From JBCDJG01 sp038748065 (GTDB lineage Bacteria; Pseudomonadota; Gammaproteobacteria; Pseudomonadales; Halieaceae), in the NCBI GenBank assembly GCA_038748065.1, contig JBCDJG010000020.1:1-64000 (forward strand): 64,000 nt of DNA, read 5' to 3'. Positions 51,315-60,878 of the stretch are shown piece after piece (position 1 is the stretch's first letter; each line of letters begins with the position of its first letter). The translations under genes and the position numbers were made by a program. Under the pieces are notes generated by a model. The model had not been told where the DNA came from. It worked only from the letters and a program-made list of their open reading frames with translations, and did not search any database.

Positions 51315-54300
51315 TCAGCTTGAGCTGCCAGGACTGTAGCTCGAGTTCGGGAACAGCCGTAGGGCCCTGAAACGGGCGAATGCCCCCTTTAAAGACTGCG
51401 GCAGCGCGAGCATGGCCGGCGTCGCTATCAGCGTCAGCACCGTGGCAAAGGCCAGCCCAAAAACGATCGCCTGCGACAGCGGCGCCCAGAACATCGCCAT
51501 CTCTCCTTCGGCAGTAACGGTGCGAGCGCTTAGGTCCACGGAATAACCCGCGGCTAGCGGCAACAGCCCGCACACAGTAGTAACGGTGGTGAGCAACACA
51601 GGTCGCAGCCGCTGCGCCGTGGCCCGGACGATCTGGTCACGCACGTCGAGCTCAGGCTGCTGGCGTCGAACATGGTTGAAGGTGTCAATCAGTATGATGT
51701 TGTTGTTCACCACAATACCCGCCAAAGCCACTACACCGACCCCGGTGAGCAAGGCGCTAAAGGGGCTGCCCAATACCAGCAGGCCCAGCAGGACCCCCGC
51801 CGTCGACATCACAACGGCCAGCAGGATCAGGGCGCTCTGATAGAAGCTGTTGAATTGCGTCACCAGCAGGATAAACATCAGCGCCAGGGCCAGGCTGAAG
51901 GCCGCTGAGACAAAGGCCATGGAGTCAGCCTGTTCCTCGTTAGCCCCGCGAAAGCGAATCGTGACGGCGGGGTCAAAGTCCTGGCCCTGCAGCCAGGCAT
52001 CAATCTCGCGCACCATCCGATCGGCCATCACGCCGTCACGCACGTTTGCCCGGATTAATTCGACCGGCAGGCCATCGACGCGCTTGAGCGCATCAACGCC
52101 CTGAGCGGGTTCCAGATTCACAAAATTGCTGAGCGGCACCATGCCCTGAGCCGTGCTCAGGCGCATCTCATTCATCGCGGTGATACCGCGATCGGCCTCG
52201 GGATAGCGCACACGAATGTCCACAGAGTCCTCGGCGTCATCCGGACGATATTCCCCAACCTTGACGCCATCGGTCACCAGTTGCACAGCCAGACCGGCCG
52301 ACGAAACATCAGCGCCATAGAGTGCCGCCTGCTGCTTATCCACCTCAATGCGCCATTCAATGGAAGGCAGAGCAGCAGAGTCGTCAATGTCCACCAACTC
52401 CGGGAGCGTATCGAGGTAGGCACGCACCGATGCCATGGTCGGCTCCAAGAGCTCGCGCTCCCGTGACGTAAACTCAATTTGTATGGGTTTACCGACCGGC
52501 GGCCCCTTCTCGATGGGCTGGACCTCCACTTTCAGCCCCGCCAGTTGCTCCGTTCGCTCGCGAATTTCGCGCATCACCGCGTTACCGCCGATCGCCCGCT
52601 CAGATTCGGGCACCAGTTCAATAAAGATCGAGCCGATGCGATCCGAGCTACTGCCCATGAAATCGCCGTCGCTTGCACCGGGCAGGAGGGTCTGTGTGTT
52701 AAGGAATCGAATGCCCGGAATCTGCAGAATCTCCGACTCCGCCTCCAGCACAAGACGATTAACCTCACCGGCGGCAAAATTGCCGCGGCCAAGCACCGAA
52801 ACCTTAATGAACTGGGGATCAGCGTTCGAGAAGAAGATCGTACCCGCACCATAGCGGCCGTAGGCCCAGAACACGGAGAACAGCACACTGAAAATAATCG
52901 CAAGGGTCAGCGCCGGTCGCTGGCACACCCCCGCCATAAAGCGGGCAAAGCGACCGGTCAGCGTCGGAAGTTCCGTCGGATCGCCCGACTCCAGGATTCG
53001 CTGCGCTCGGGCGACCTCGGCGTTATGCATGGATGGCTTGCCGAACAACGTACCGATAACGGGGCCAAACAGCAGCGCATACAGCAAAGAGCCGATCAAC
53101 ACCGTAAACACGGTAACCGGCAGGTAGACCATAAACTGCCCTGAAACTCCGGGCCAAAACAGCATCGGCAGGAAGGCCGCCAGCGTTGTTGCCGTGGATG
53201 CGGTGACCGGCCAGAACATACGCTTAACGGACTGTGCATAGGCGCGTCTATGGTCCATGCCTTCTTCCATCATCCGGTTGGCGTACTCGGTAACGACGAT
53301 GCCGCCGTCGATCAGCATCCCCAACCCCAGCAACATGCCGAACATGACCATGAAGTTGAAGGTATACCCCAGCAGATAAATGATGGTGACCGCAAAAAGA
53401 AGGGAGAACGGGATGCCCAAACCCACCACGAGGCCGCTGCGAAAGCCCATCGCCGCTACCACCAGCACCATCACCAGGGCCAGTGCGGTGAGGATATTCC
53501 CTTCCAGCTCGCGGACCTGTACTGACGCAAACTCGGCCTGGTTTTGCGAGACGAGGATATCGATACCACCGGGGAGACTGCTGCGCGCGGCCTCAACAAT
53601 GCCAAGCACCGTATCCACGGTATCGATGACGTTAGCGTCTGAACGTTTCTTGACGCTGATGGAAATCGTCTGCTGACCGTTGTAACGAGCGAAGCTGGCT
53701 CTATCTTTAAAGGTACGGCGCACACTGGCGACATCCTGCAGTGTTACCACGCTATCCAGCGAGCTGCGCAAGGGCAGGGCCAGCACGTCCCCGGCCTGCT
53801 CCACGATCGCCGGCACCTTAACGGCAAAGCGCCCGCTCTCGAGGTTCATGGAACCGGCAGGGATCAGGCGATTGTTCCGCTGCAAGACGGACACCAGCTC
53901 TTCCGCAGAGATGCGATACGCGTTAAGAGCGTCGGGATCGATAATGACTTCCAGAACTTCATCACGGTGGCCCTGCAGCTCGGCGGTCAACACCTCGGGA
54001 ACTGCCTCGATCTGCTCCTTTAAACGCAGCGCCGACTGGTAAATCTCTCGCTCGCTTGCATTTGGGCCGATGAAGTTGACCTGCAGCATGGGGAAGCTGT
54101 CGGCGGTCAGCTCGTCTACGAAAGGCTCCTCGGCGGTGTCGGGCATTTCGGCACGGGCAGCATCTACGGCTTCGCGCACGTCGGCGAGGGTCTGATCAAG
54201 GTCTTGCGATACATCGAACTCGACAAAAAAGGAAGCCATGCCCTCGGAGGCTGTGGATTTGAGCTCAACGATGCCTTCCAGCTTGCGCAGCTCAAGCTCC

Positions 54301-54500
54301 ATCGGCTGCACCAATAAACGCTCGGCATCTTCCGGTGATATGCCCTCGTGTACGACTCCAACGTAATACAGTGGCAGATCGACGTGGGGGTCATTCGCAA
54401 TGGGGAGGGCCGCACGCGCCATAAACCCCGCCAATACCATAACGACCAGCAGAGACAGGGTGGTCCGGGTGCGACCGATGGCGGTCTCGATAAGGCTCAT
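51315..54500 (-). CDS. RND family efflux transporter permease, atypical proton relay
   Basis: 1061 residues with AcrB-like layout (TM1 TTLSLLVVMVLAGFMARAAL, two large periplasmic loops). TM4 reads LGMLIDGGIVVTEY: the usual Asp-Asp is Asp398-Gly399. TM10 reads VVNNNIILIDTF, so the conserved Lys is Asn. Only one of the three classic relay residues remains, though metal-type RND pumps also use single Asp residues. The start overlaps the adaptor stop by 4 nt (ATGA). Substrate unknown. Confidence 0.93.
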   Translation of the reverse strand: MSLIETAIGRTRTTLSLLVVMVLAGFMARAALPIANDPHVDLPLYYVGVVHEGISPEDAERLLVQPMELELRKLEGIVELKSTASEGMASFFVEFDVSQDLDQTLADVREAVDAARAEMPDTAEEPFVDELTADSFPMLQVNFIGPNASEREIYQSALRLKEQIEAVPEVLTAELQGHRDEVLEVIIDPDALNAYRISAEELVSVLQRNNRLIPAGSMNLESGRFAVKVPAIVEQAGDVLALPLRSSLDSVVTLQDVASVRRTFKDRASFARYNGQQTISISVKKRSDANVIDTVDTVLGIVEAARSSLPGGIDILVSQNQAEFASVQVRELEGNILTALALVMVLVVAAMGFRSGLVVGLGIPFSLLFAVTIIYLLGYTFNFMVMFGMLLGLGMLIDGGIVVTEYANRMMEEGMDHRRAYAQSVKRMFWPVTASTATTLAAFLPMLFWPGVSGQFMVYLPVTVFTVLIGSLLYALLFGPVIGTLFGKPSMHNAEVARAQRILESGDPTELPTLTGRFARFMAGVCQRPALTLAIIFSVLFSVFWAYGRYGAGTIFFSNADPQFIKVSVLGRGNFAAGEVNRLVLEAESEILQIPGIRFLNTQTLLPGASDGDFMGSSSDRIGSIFIELVPESERAIGGNAVMREIRERTEQLAGLKVEVQPIEKGPPVGKPIQIEFTSRERELLEPTMASVRAYLDTLPELVDIDDSAALPSIEWRIEVDKQQAALYGADVSSAGLAVQLVTDGVKVGEYRPDDAEDSVDIRVRYPEADRGITAMNEMRLSTAQGMVPLSNFVNLEPAQGVDALKRVDGLPVELIRANVRDGVMADRMVREIDAWLQGQDFDPAVTIRFRGANEEQADSMAFVSAAFSLALALMFILLVTQFNSFYQSALILLAVVMSTAGVLLGLLVLGSPFSALLTGVGVVALAGIVVNNNIILIDTFNHVRRQQPELDVRDQIVRATAQRLRPVLLTTVTTVCGLLPLAAGYSVDLSARTVTAEGEMAMFWAPLSQAIVFGLAFATVLTLIATPAMLALPQSLKGAFARFRALRLFPNSSYSPGSSS

Positions 54501-55633
54501 CGCACTGCGATCTGGTCTTTTGCGGCACCGACGTACACCGGTTCAACCTGCTCACCCACGGCAACGTATTCCTGCCCCACCGTAATCAGGTTAGCGGTAT
54601 CCGGCAGGCCCGTGATCCACAGCCCATCCGTGCCGTCCTCGATAATTTCCACCGGCGTGAAGACCACCCGATTTGCGTCGTTCAGGGTGCGTACGCCCAT
54701 GATGCCCTCATCGCCCAGGGTCAACAGGGAGGGCGCAATACGGTGCGCCGGCACCCGGTCGAGCGCTGCTAACAGGCTGACCGTCAAGCCCGAACGCAGG
54801 CTGTAGTCGGCGTTGGCAACCGTAATCTCGACAGGGTAGGTACGGGTTACCGGATCGCTCTGCTTGCCGATAAAGGAAAGCTGTCCCTTCACTTGACGGC
54901 CTGAACGGGTGCTACCCGTCAGCGTGGCGCCCGGCTGCAGGTTTTCAACCTCAGACTCGGTGACATGAGCCACCACCAGCATCGGATCAAGATCGATCAA
55001 GGTCGCGCAGGACGCGCCGGGCATTGCATAGTCGCCCACATGCAGGTTGAGTTGCTCAACCACGCCAGCAAAGGGCGCAGTGATTCTGGTGCGTTCAAGG
55101 TTGAGCAATTGCCTGTGCAGGTGTGCATGGGCCGCCTCCTTGCGCGCCTGGGATGAGGCAATCGCAACCTCTGACAACAAACCCTCCGCGGCCAACTTCA
55201 GGCTGCCCGCGTGCTCAATCCGGGCCTGTTCGAGACTGGCGCGAGCCTCTTCTACTGCTACCTGGCGATCATCTACGGCGATTTCGCAGAGCAGTTGGCC
55301 CTGCTCGACCTGCATGCCACGCTCGACCGGCCTGGCCACGACCTGCCCCGAAAGCTCCGCGGTGACCTCGACGGTTCGTTTGCTTTCCGTACGCCCGCGC
55401 AGCACAAGTGAAGGCGAGCGCGGTTCTGCCCGGGTGACAGCTACACGCACCCTGTTCAATGTGGCAGAAGGATTGCCTTCTGGCTGCGCAGCACTACCTG
55501 CGCCGGACCCGCTAACGGATCCACCACTTGACAGAGACGTAGCGGCTGGCTTATCGCTAACGACCAAGCCTGAGCCAAGCCACGCTGCAAGACCAGCGGC
55601 CACGATAGCCGCTGAAACGAGATTTTTTGACAT
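54497..55633 (-). CDS. RND efflux periplasmic adaptor (membrane fusion protein)
   Basis: 378 residues from ATG 55633 with N-terminal anchor (LVSAAIVAAGLAAWLGSGLVV), Ser/Gly linker, split lipoyl domain (LSGQVVARPVERGMQVEQG; RITAPFAGVVEQLNLHVGDY) and a short alpha hairpin. It is translationally coupled to the RND gene. An in-frame start at 55657 is possible. Confidence 0.92.
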   Translation of the reverse strand: MSKNLVSAAIVAAGLAAWLGSGLVVSDKPAATSLSSGGSVSGSGAGSAAQPEGNPSATLNRVRVAVTRAEPRSPSLVLRGRTESKRTVEVTAELSGQVVARPVERGMQVEQGQLLCEIAVDDRQVAVEEARASLEQARIEHAGSLKLAAEGLLSEVAIASSQARKEAAHAHLHRQLLNLERTRITAPFAGVVEQLNLHVGDYAMPGASCATLIDLDPMLVVAHVTESEVENLQPGATLTGSTRSGRQVKGQLSFIGKQSDPVTRTYPVEITVANADYSLRSGLTVSLLAALDRVPAHRIAPSLLTLGDEGIMGVRTLNDANRVVFTPVEIIEDGTDGLWITGLPDTANLITVGQEYVAVGEQVEPVYVGAAKDQIAVR

Positions 55634-55825
55634 ACCGAATGACCTGATCGCTGGCACGTAGCAAATCGTTGTGCCTGTCCGTCAGCTCAGGCTGCGGCAA
55701 TGGCGAGTTACTGATGCTCTTTCTACGCTAACGGGGTGATTTTGGACGAGTTTTTGTCTTGGACAGCAGACAGGCTCTCTTCCACTGCTATGCTTAGTCA
55801 CTTCGCCAAAGATCAGGAAGTAAAG

Positions 55826-57661
55826 ATGTCAGGAGTTGGCCGTAAGAGCTCGAGGCCCGCCCCGGGGCCAAGCTATTTATCTGCCCTGCTAGCCTTAACG
55901 CTGTGCGTCTTCGCGCTGCCGGCAGGCGCAAGCGCCGTGGCGGTCTATAACGCGTCAAAAAACGGAGATATGGCTACCCTGTCGCGCTTGCTCGACCGCG
56001 GAGAACCCGTGGACTATCGCTCCAAGAGTGGCCGTACCCCGCTGCACGGTGCTGCGCTAAACGGCCACGCCGAGATCGCTAACAGGCTTCTGGCTGCAGG
56101 CGCCGATGTCGACGCAAAGGAAGAGGACCGCTGGACGGCACTGCATATGGCAGCCCAGAACGGTCACGACGCGACGATCCGCGTCTTACTCAATGGCGGC
56201 GCAGATGCTAATGCCAGAACAGACAAGGACGCCACCGCTCTCAGACTCGCGTTACGGAAGAAACATGCAGGCGCAGTGAGAATACTGGCTGGTGAAGGCG
56301 ACGCTCTGGACGCCTACTACGGTGACTGGACGCTTTTGGGCACGGCAGCTTCCAAGGGCGATCTGGAGGCCATGGAGCTGCTGCTTGCCGTGGGTGCCGA
56401 CCCCGACCAGACCATTCGTTCCGGACAGCCGCCCCTGTACCTGGCGGCACAGAAAGACAAGGCTGCGGCAGCGAAACTTCTGGCAGACGCAGGCGCAGAC
56501 CTCAACGCAATCGCCAAGGACGGCCGCTCTGCGCTGGGCATCGCCGCCTACTATGGCTTTATTGACGTCGGCAAGGTGCTGGTCGCCGCGGGCGCTGACA
56601 CCGCATTGAAAAACAGGTACGGGCAGACGCCACTCAATGTCGCCGCAAGGCAGAATCAGGCGGCATTTACGGCATGGCTTGAATCAACGGGAACGAGCGG
56701 CACCCGACATCAGGGCGGCTGGACGCCACTCCATGATGCCGCCCGTAAGGGCGAACTCGCTGCAGCGCAGCAGCTGATCGCCAGCGGCACCGAGGCGTCC
56801 GTCGCGGATGAGAACGGTATGACCCCCATGCACGTGGCAGCACGACACGATCAGTCCGTGATCATCAACCTACTCCTCGCCAATGGCGCCAGCCTTGAGT
56901 CACTTAACAAAAATGATCGTACGCCGATATTCATCGCTGCGCGTACCGGCTCCAATGAAGCCCTGGCGCTGCTGATCGCCCGCGGCGCGAACATCGACGC
57001 GACGGATGTCGCAGGCGGTACGCCGCTACATGGCGCCATTCTCGAGAAGCGCGCTGACGCAGTCCAAATTCTGCTGGACGCCGGCGCGGACGTCGGCATA
57101 CGCAGCAACAACGGCTCCGACGCGCTGGCGCTAGCCGCCGTCGTCGGCGACCCAGATATCGTGGCGATGCTGACGACAAGGGAAGGCGCTGTGCAAGGCG
57201 CCCAACAGGGCGATAGCCTTGCGCTGTTTAACGCGGTTCAGCAGAATAAAGTTGCGGTGGTAAAACAGCTCATTGCAGCCGGCGCAGACCCCTCAGTTAG
57301 AAATGACTGGGGTTTCACACTGTGGCATGCCGCAACATCTCAGGAAGTAGGTGAGCTTCTTGCGCCCCTCGCCATTGACCTCAATGCTGTGGATATTGGC
57401 GGCAGCACGGCGCTGGCGCTGCAGGCCTTCAACAAGAACACCGAGGTTGCCTTGCTACTGATACAACGGGGCGCTGACGTCAATATAAGCAATCACTACG
57501 GTACTCCCCTGCATATCGCCATCAGCAACGATCTCAAGGCGCTGGCAGCCGCCCTGCTTGAAGCGGGTACCGACCTCGCCCTGGTCGATAACGAGGGGCG
57601 CACCCCCGAGGAGCTGGCCCGTGCTGAGGGCTCAGCATCCATAAAGGCCTTGTTCGAGTGA
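55826..57661 (+). CDS. Exported ankyrin-repeat protein
   Basis: 611 residues from ATG 55826, which has AGGAAG upstream and gives a signal peptide (YLSALLALTLCVFALPAGASA); earlier in-frame starts from 55736 lack a ribosome site. The rest is about 18 ankyrin repeats of 31-34 residues (for example GRTPLHGAALNGHAEIANRL, GMTPMHVAARHDQ). It forms a solenoid that binds proteins, here outside the cytoplasm. No other domain. Partner unknown. It stands alone, convergent with the glycosyltransferase gene. Confidence 0.88.
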   Translation: MSGVGRKSSRPAPGPSYLSALLALTLCVFALPAGASAVAVYNASKNGDMATLSRLLDRGEPVDYRSKSGRTPLHGAALNGHAEIANRLLAAGADVDAKEEDRWTALHMAAQNGHDATIRVLLNGGADANARTDKDATALRLALRKKHAGAVRILAGEGDALDAYYGDWTLLGTAASKGDLEAMELLLAVGADPDQTIRSGQPPLYLAAQKDKAAAAKLLADAGADLNAIAKDGRSALGIAAYYGFIDVGKVLVAAGADTALKNRYGQTPLNVAARQNQAAFTAWLESTGTSGTRHQGGWTPLHDAARKGELAAAQQLIASGTEASVADENGMTPMHVAARHDQSVIINLLLANGASLESLNKNDRTPIFIAARTGSNEALALLIARGANIDATDVAGGTPLHGAILEKRADAVQILLDAGADVGIRSNNGSDALALAAVVGDPDIVAMLTTREGAVQGAQQGDSLALFNAVQQNKVAVVKQLIAAGADPSVRNDWGFTLWHAATSQEVGELLAPLAIDLNAVDIGGSTALALQAFNKNTEVALLLIQRGADVNISNHYGTPLHIAISNDLKALAAALLEAGTDLALVDNEGRTPEELARAEGSASIKALFE

Positions 57662-57806
57662 CCGTCAAGGTCAGGCTGGCCCAGGAAGGCAGCTATCGCA
57701 ACGCTCGAAATTGAACTGGAGCCCGACCCTGCGTTCTCGGCAGTTTGCGAGCGATAGATCACTTAACCCTACTGCGCGGAGTTCCAGGCCGGCATCTCTG
57801 CAACGG

Positions 57807-58889
57807 CTAAATTGATGCAAGCCGCGTTAGAGCTTTTTCAACCTCGGCGTAGCAAGCATCTGGCGCCAACTGCCGAGTGGCGAAGGCAAGAGCCGCGTCG
57901 CCCAGCGAACGGCAGGCTTCATAGTTGTTCACAAGCCGGCTCAGGTGCCCGGCGAAACTCTGCCAATCGTCAGCGATCAGTAAAGCTCTGCCATCGAGGT
58001 GTTCAAGCCCGCTAGCTCCCTCACGGCTCGTGACTACTGGCAGCCCTCGCGCGAGCGCCTCCACCGTTTTGATCTTGAGACCTGCGCCGTACTGCACTGG
58101 GTTGATCACAATATCCAGATTTTCGTAGCAAGCCTCAATATCCTCCTGGAAGCCATGGAAGGTCACAGCCGGTATCCGGGCAGAAATCGTGTCACAGACC
58201 GTGCCGTACACGTGCAAAGCCGCACCACTTTGCCTCACCGTAGGCCAAACATGGCGCACAAAGTCGCGTAAGCCGTAGGCATTGGCATGCCAGCCACTGG
58301 CGACAAAGCCAATGTTTAGCGGCGGGTTCTCGATAGGCTTGGGCGAAACTGCCACGGCATGGGATGCTAGTAGAGTCCGCTCCGCTCCGACCCAGTTCGC
58401 CACCAGCGCGGCTTCGTCCCGCTGAATGCAGATCACTTTGTCATAGCGCTTAAGTACAGCTGCCTCATCTGGCGCCGTCATCGGATCGGTTTCCACCGCT
58501 TCCCTGCCCACAAGCTTCCGCGTCCGCTCGCTCACCAGGTCGTGCGTATCCACCCATTTCTCGCCATCTTCCGGCAGGCCGTCCAAAGTGTCACTGATTT
58601 CTGTCTTATCGACCATGTATAGATCGGCGGGCGGATTGGAAGCGAAGTACTCGACCAAGGCAGCACGGCGGTTTTCAGGCAAGCTGACCTCTGGCATAGC
58701 GAGGCGCACGAGTTGCTCCGGGTATTGCGCAAGGTTCCATGCCTGCCAATAGGGCTCATCCAGTCGTGCCAAAAAGAGGACGCGAATTTGACCATGGCGC
58801 CTGAGCACTTTCATAAGCTCACGCGTTCGCGAATAACGACCCACGCCGGGCATCCAATAGGGCCCCATGGTGATAAAGCAGATATTCAT
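57807..58889 (-). CDS. Glycosyltransferase family 4-like protein
   Basis: 360 residues from ATG 58889 (AGGA upstream). C-terminal GT-B domain: NIGFVASGWHANAYGLRDFV, HVYGTVCDTI, then GAGLKIKTVEALARGLPVVTS, the sugar-nucleotide motif. N-terminal start NICFITMGPYWMPGVGRYSRT is typical of GT4. Substrate and product unknown. No polysaccharide cluster is near. Confidence 0.87.
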   Translation of the reverse strand: MNICFITMGPYWMPGVGRYSRTRELMKVLRRHGQIRVLFLARLDEPYWQAWNLAQYPEQLVRLAMPEVSLPENRRAALVEYFASNPPADLYMVDKTEISDTLDGLPEDGEKWVDTHDLVSERTRKLVGREAVETDPMTAPDEAAVLKRYDKVICIQRDEAALVANWVGAERTLLASHAVAVSPKPIENPPLNIGFVASGWHANAYGLRDFVRHVWPTVRQSGAALHVYGTVCDTISARIPAVTFHGFQEDIEACYENLDIVINPVQYGAGLKIKTVEALARGLPVVTSREGASGLEHLDGRALLIADDWQSFAGHLSRLVNNYEACRSLGDAALAFATRQLAPDACYAEVEKALTRLASI

Positions 58890-59023
58890 CGCCGATTTTC
58901 CTGCAATACGGCCCATTTAGACCCGAGGGGCCGGTCGCTACAACCAAGATACCCTGGGATAGACGAACACCAACCAAATTCTCTCAAAAGACATCAACAC
59001 CTCGAAGTGGTACAGAATCACGA

Positions 59024-60208
59024 TCAGATCTCATTCAGTGACTTGACCGGTGAGACGGCGGCGGCCTGCAGCGCAGGGTAACTGCCGAAAACAACGCCAA
59101 TCAACACTGACACCGCGAAGCCGACCAGCGCTGCAGCGTTGTGATACACGAGGTTCCATTCACTGAAACTGTCAATCAGGAAAGACAGCAGGAAGCCCAG
59201 TAGCACCCCGGCCAAGCCACCTGCCAACGCAACCACCAGTGATTCCGCCACGAACTGAGCAATGATATCCGCACGGGTAGCTCCCAGAGCGCGACGCAGG
59301 CCGATCTCTGGCCGGCGCGAAATCACATTCAACATCATGGTATTCATAATGCCGGTACCACCCACCAGCAACAGCACAAAAGCTATACCCATCAAGAGAT
59401 ATTGAAGCATCTGCTGCAGGCGCTGCTTCTGTCGCAGCAACTCAACGGGCACGAGCAACTCCGCGCCCTCGCCAATGCGATATTCAATAATACGCTGTAG
59501 CACGGGGAGACCTGCTCCCAGCACGGATTCGTCCTCAAAGCGCAGCGTGACTTCGTCAAGAGGATAGTCGGTCACTCGGCCTGCAAGCGTTGTTACAGGC
59601 AGATAGAGTAACCTGTCTGCGTCGGCCACGCCGTCCAGTTGCGGCAATGGCAGGCTGTTGCGAGCCAACCAGCCCACAACATGGCAGCGTCGATTGCCAT
59701 AGCGCAGGTCCTTGCCAATGACCTGCCCGCGGGGAAACAGCTCGCGGCCAAGCTCCCAGCCGACCACACAGGCCGGCGTGCGTGCCTGCAGATCATGGGG
59801 CGCGATAAAACGACCGCCGTGTAAGCGCAGGCTATAGAGTTCCATGTAGCGTGCATCGGTGCCAATTAACCCGACCTGGGCGACCTCAGTATCACCCGCG
59901 GCGATCACCGGGCCACGACGTAGCGCACCGCTATAAATATCGATCACCGAACCAAGCAATTCCATGCTCACATCAACATCTCGTGGACTGAGATGAGATC
60001 CTTGTGGTGCCCGAACGATGACCGAGCCCGCACCCAGCGAGCCAAGCGCCCGCTGCAGTTCCCGCTCCGCCCCAGCCCCAACAGCTATCACGATCACCAG
60101 GCCGCAAACGCCCGCCACAACGCCCAGCATGCTCAGTAGCGCCTGGGTTCGGCGTGTATCCCAGAGCTTGAAAGCCCAGGCTAGAACCTGCGGGTCAGGC
60201 AGCTGCAA
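59024..60208 (-). CDS. ABC transporter permease, MacB/FtsX type
   Basis: 394 residues: TM1 near the N-terminus (LSMLGVVAGVCGLVIVIAVG), a large periplasmic MacB_PCD-type domain (residues about 45-260) and three C-terminal TM helices (LMGIAFVLLLVGGTGIMNTM; IAQFVAESLVVALAGGLAGVLLG; FAVSVLIGVVFGSYPAL) with the FtsX-family ISRRPEIGLRRALGA motif. Starts at TTG 60208, overlapping the ATPase gene by 14 nt. With ATPase, adaptor and TolC homologue it forms a tripartite exporter. Confidence 0.92.
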   Translation of the reverse strand: MQLPDPQVLAWAFKLWDTRRTQALLSMLGVVAGVCGLVIVIAVGAGAERELQRALGSLGAGSVIVRAPQGSHLSPRDVDVSMELLGSVIDIYSGALRRGPVIAAGDTEVAQVGLIGTDARYMELYSLRLHGGRFIAPHDLQARTPACVVGWELGRELFPRGQVIGKDLRYGNRRCHVVGWLARNSLPLPQLDGVADADRLLYLPVTTLAGRVTDYPLDEVTLRFEDESVLGAGLPVLQRIIEYRIGEGAELLVPVELLRQKQRLQQMLQYLLMGIAFVLLLVGGTGIMNTMMLNVISRRPEIGLRRALGATRADIIAQFVAESLVVALAGGLAGVLLGFLLSFLIDSFSEWNLVYHNAAALVGFAVSVLIGVVFGSYPALQAAAVSPVKSLNEI

Positions 60209-60878
60209 GACTTGCCTCGGTCAATCGTCCGGCGCTTAGTTGCAGCACTCGGTCAGCGTAAGCTGCTACCTCTTTGTCGTGAGTTACCAGAACGACCGTG
60301 ATTCCTTCATCGCGCAAAGCCGCGATACGCGCCATGATCTGGCGGGTGTTATCTGCGTCGAGGTTGCCCGTGGGCTCATCCGCCAGCAGCAGCCCAGGAC
60401 GATTGAACAGGGCTCGGGCGATGGCCGCTCGCTGGCGTTCTCCTCCAGAAAGCTCGGCCGGCCGATGCGTGCTGCGGTGCGCGAGACCTAACTGGGCAAG
60501 AAGCTCCTGCGCTCTCTCACGGCAGACCGCCGCGCCAGATGTGCGGGCGTAAATGCCGGGCAGGGCGACGTTGTCGGTGAGGTCGAGGTAGTCCACGAAG
60601 AAGCTGCTTTGAAAAACAAAGCCGATGCGCGCGTTGCGAATACCCGCCAAGGCTTCTTCATCCAGCGCGCTTACCTCGCGGCCTTCCAGCCAGTAGCGCC
60701 CGCTGGTGGGTCGGTCGAGGCAGCCGAGCAGTTGCAGCAGCGTGCTCTTGCCTTCGCCCGAGGGGCCCATCAGGGTCATGTGTTCGCCCGTAGGAACCTC
60801 CAACGACAGATCCTGCAGCACCTCTACCGGGCGCCTCGGATGCGGATAGACCTTGCAAAGAGACTCAGCGCGCAGCAT
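60195..60878 (-). CDS. ABC transporter ATP-binding protein, MacB/LolD type
   Basis: 227 residues with Walker A GPSGEGKST (38-46), Q-loop VFQSSFFVDYLDLTDNV, signature LSGGERQR, Walker B LLLADEPTGNLD and H-loop LVTHD. It powers the FtsX-type permease encoded immediately downstream. Overlaps the adaptor stop by 14 nt and the permease start by 14 nt. Confidence 0.95.
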   Translation of the reverse strand: MLRAESLCKVYPHPRRPVEVLQDLSLEVPTGEHMTLMGPSGEGKSTLLQLLGCLDRPTSGRYWLEGREVSALDEEALAGIRNARIGFVFQSSFFVDYLDLTDNVALPGIYARTSGAAVCRERAQELLAQLGLAHRSTHRPAELSGGERQRAAIARALFNRPGLLLADEPTGNLDADNTRQIMARIAALRDEGITVVLVTHDKEVAAYADRVLQLSAGRLTEASLAAA

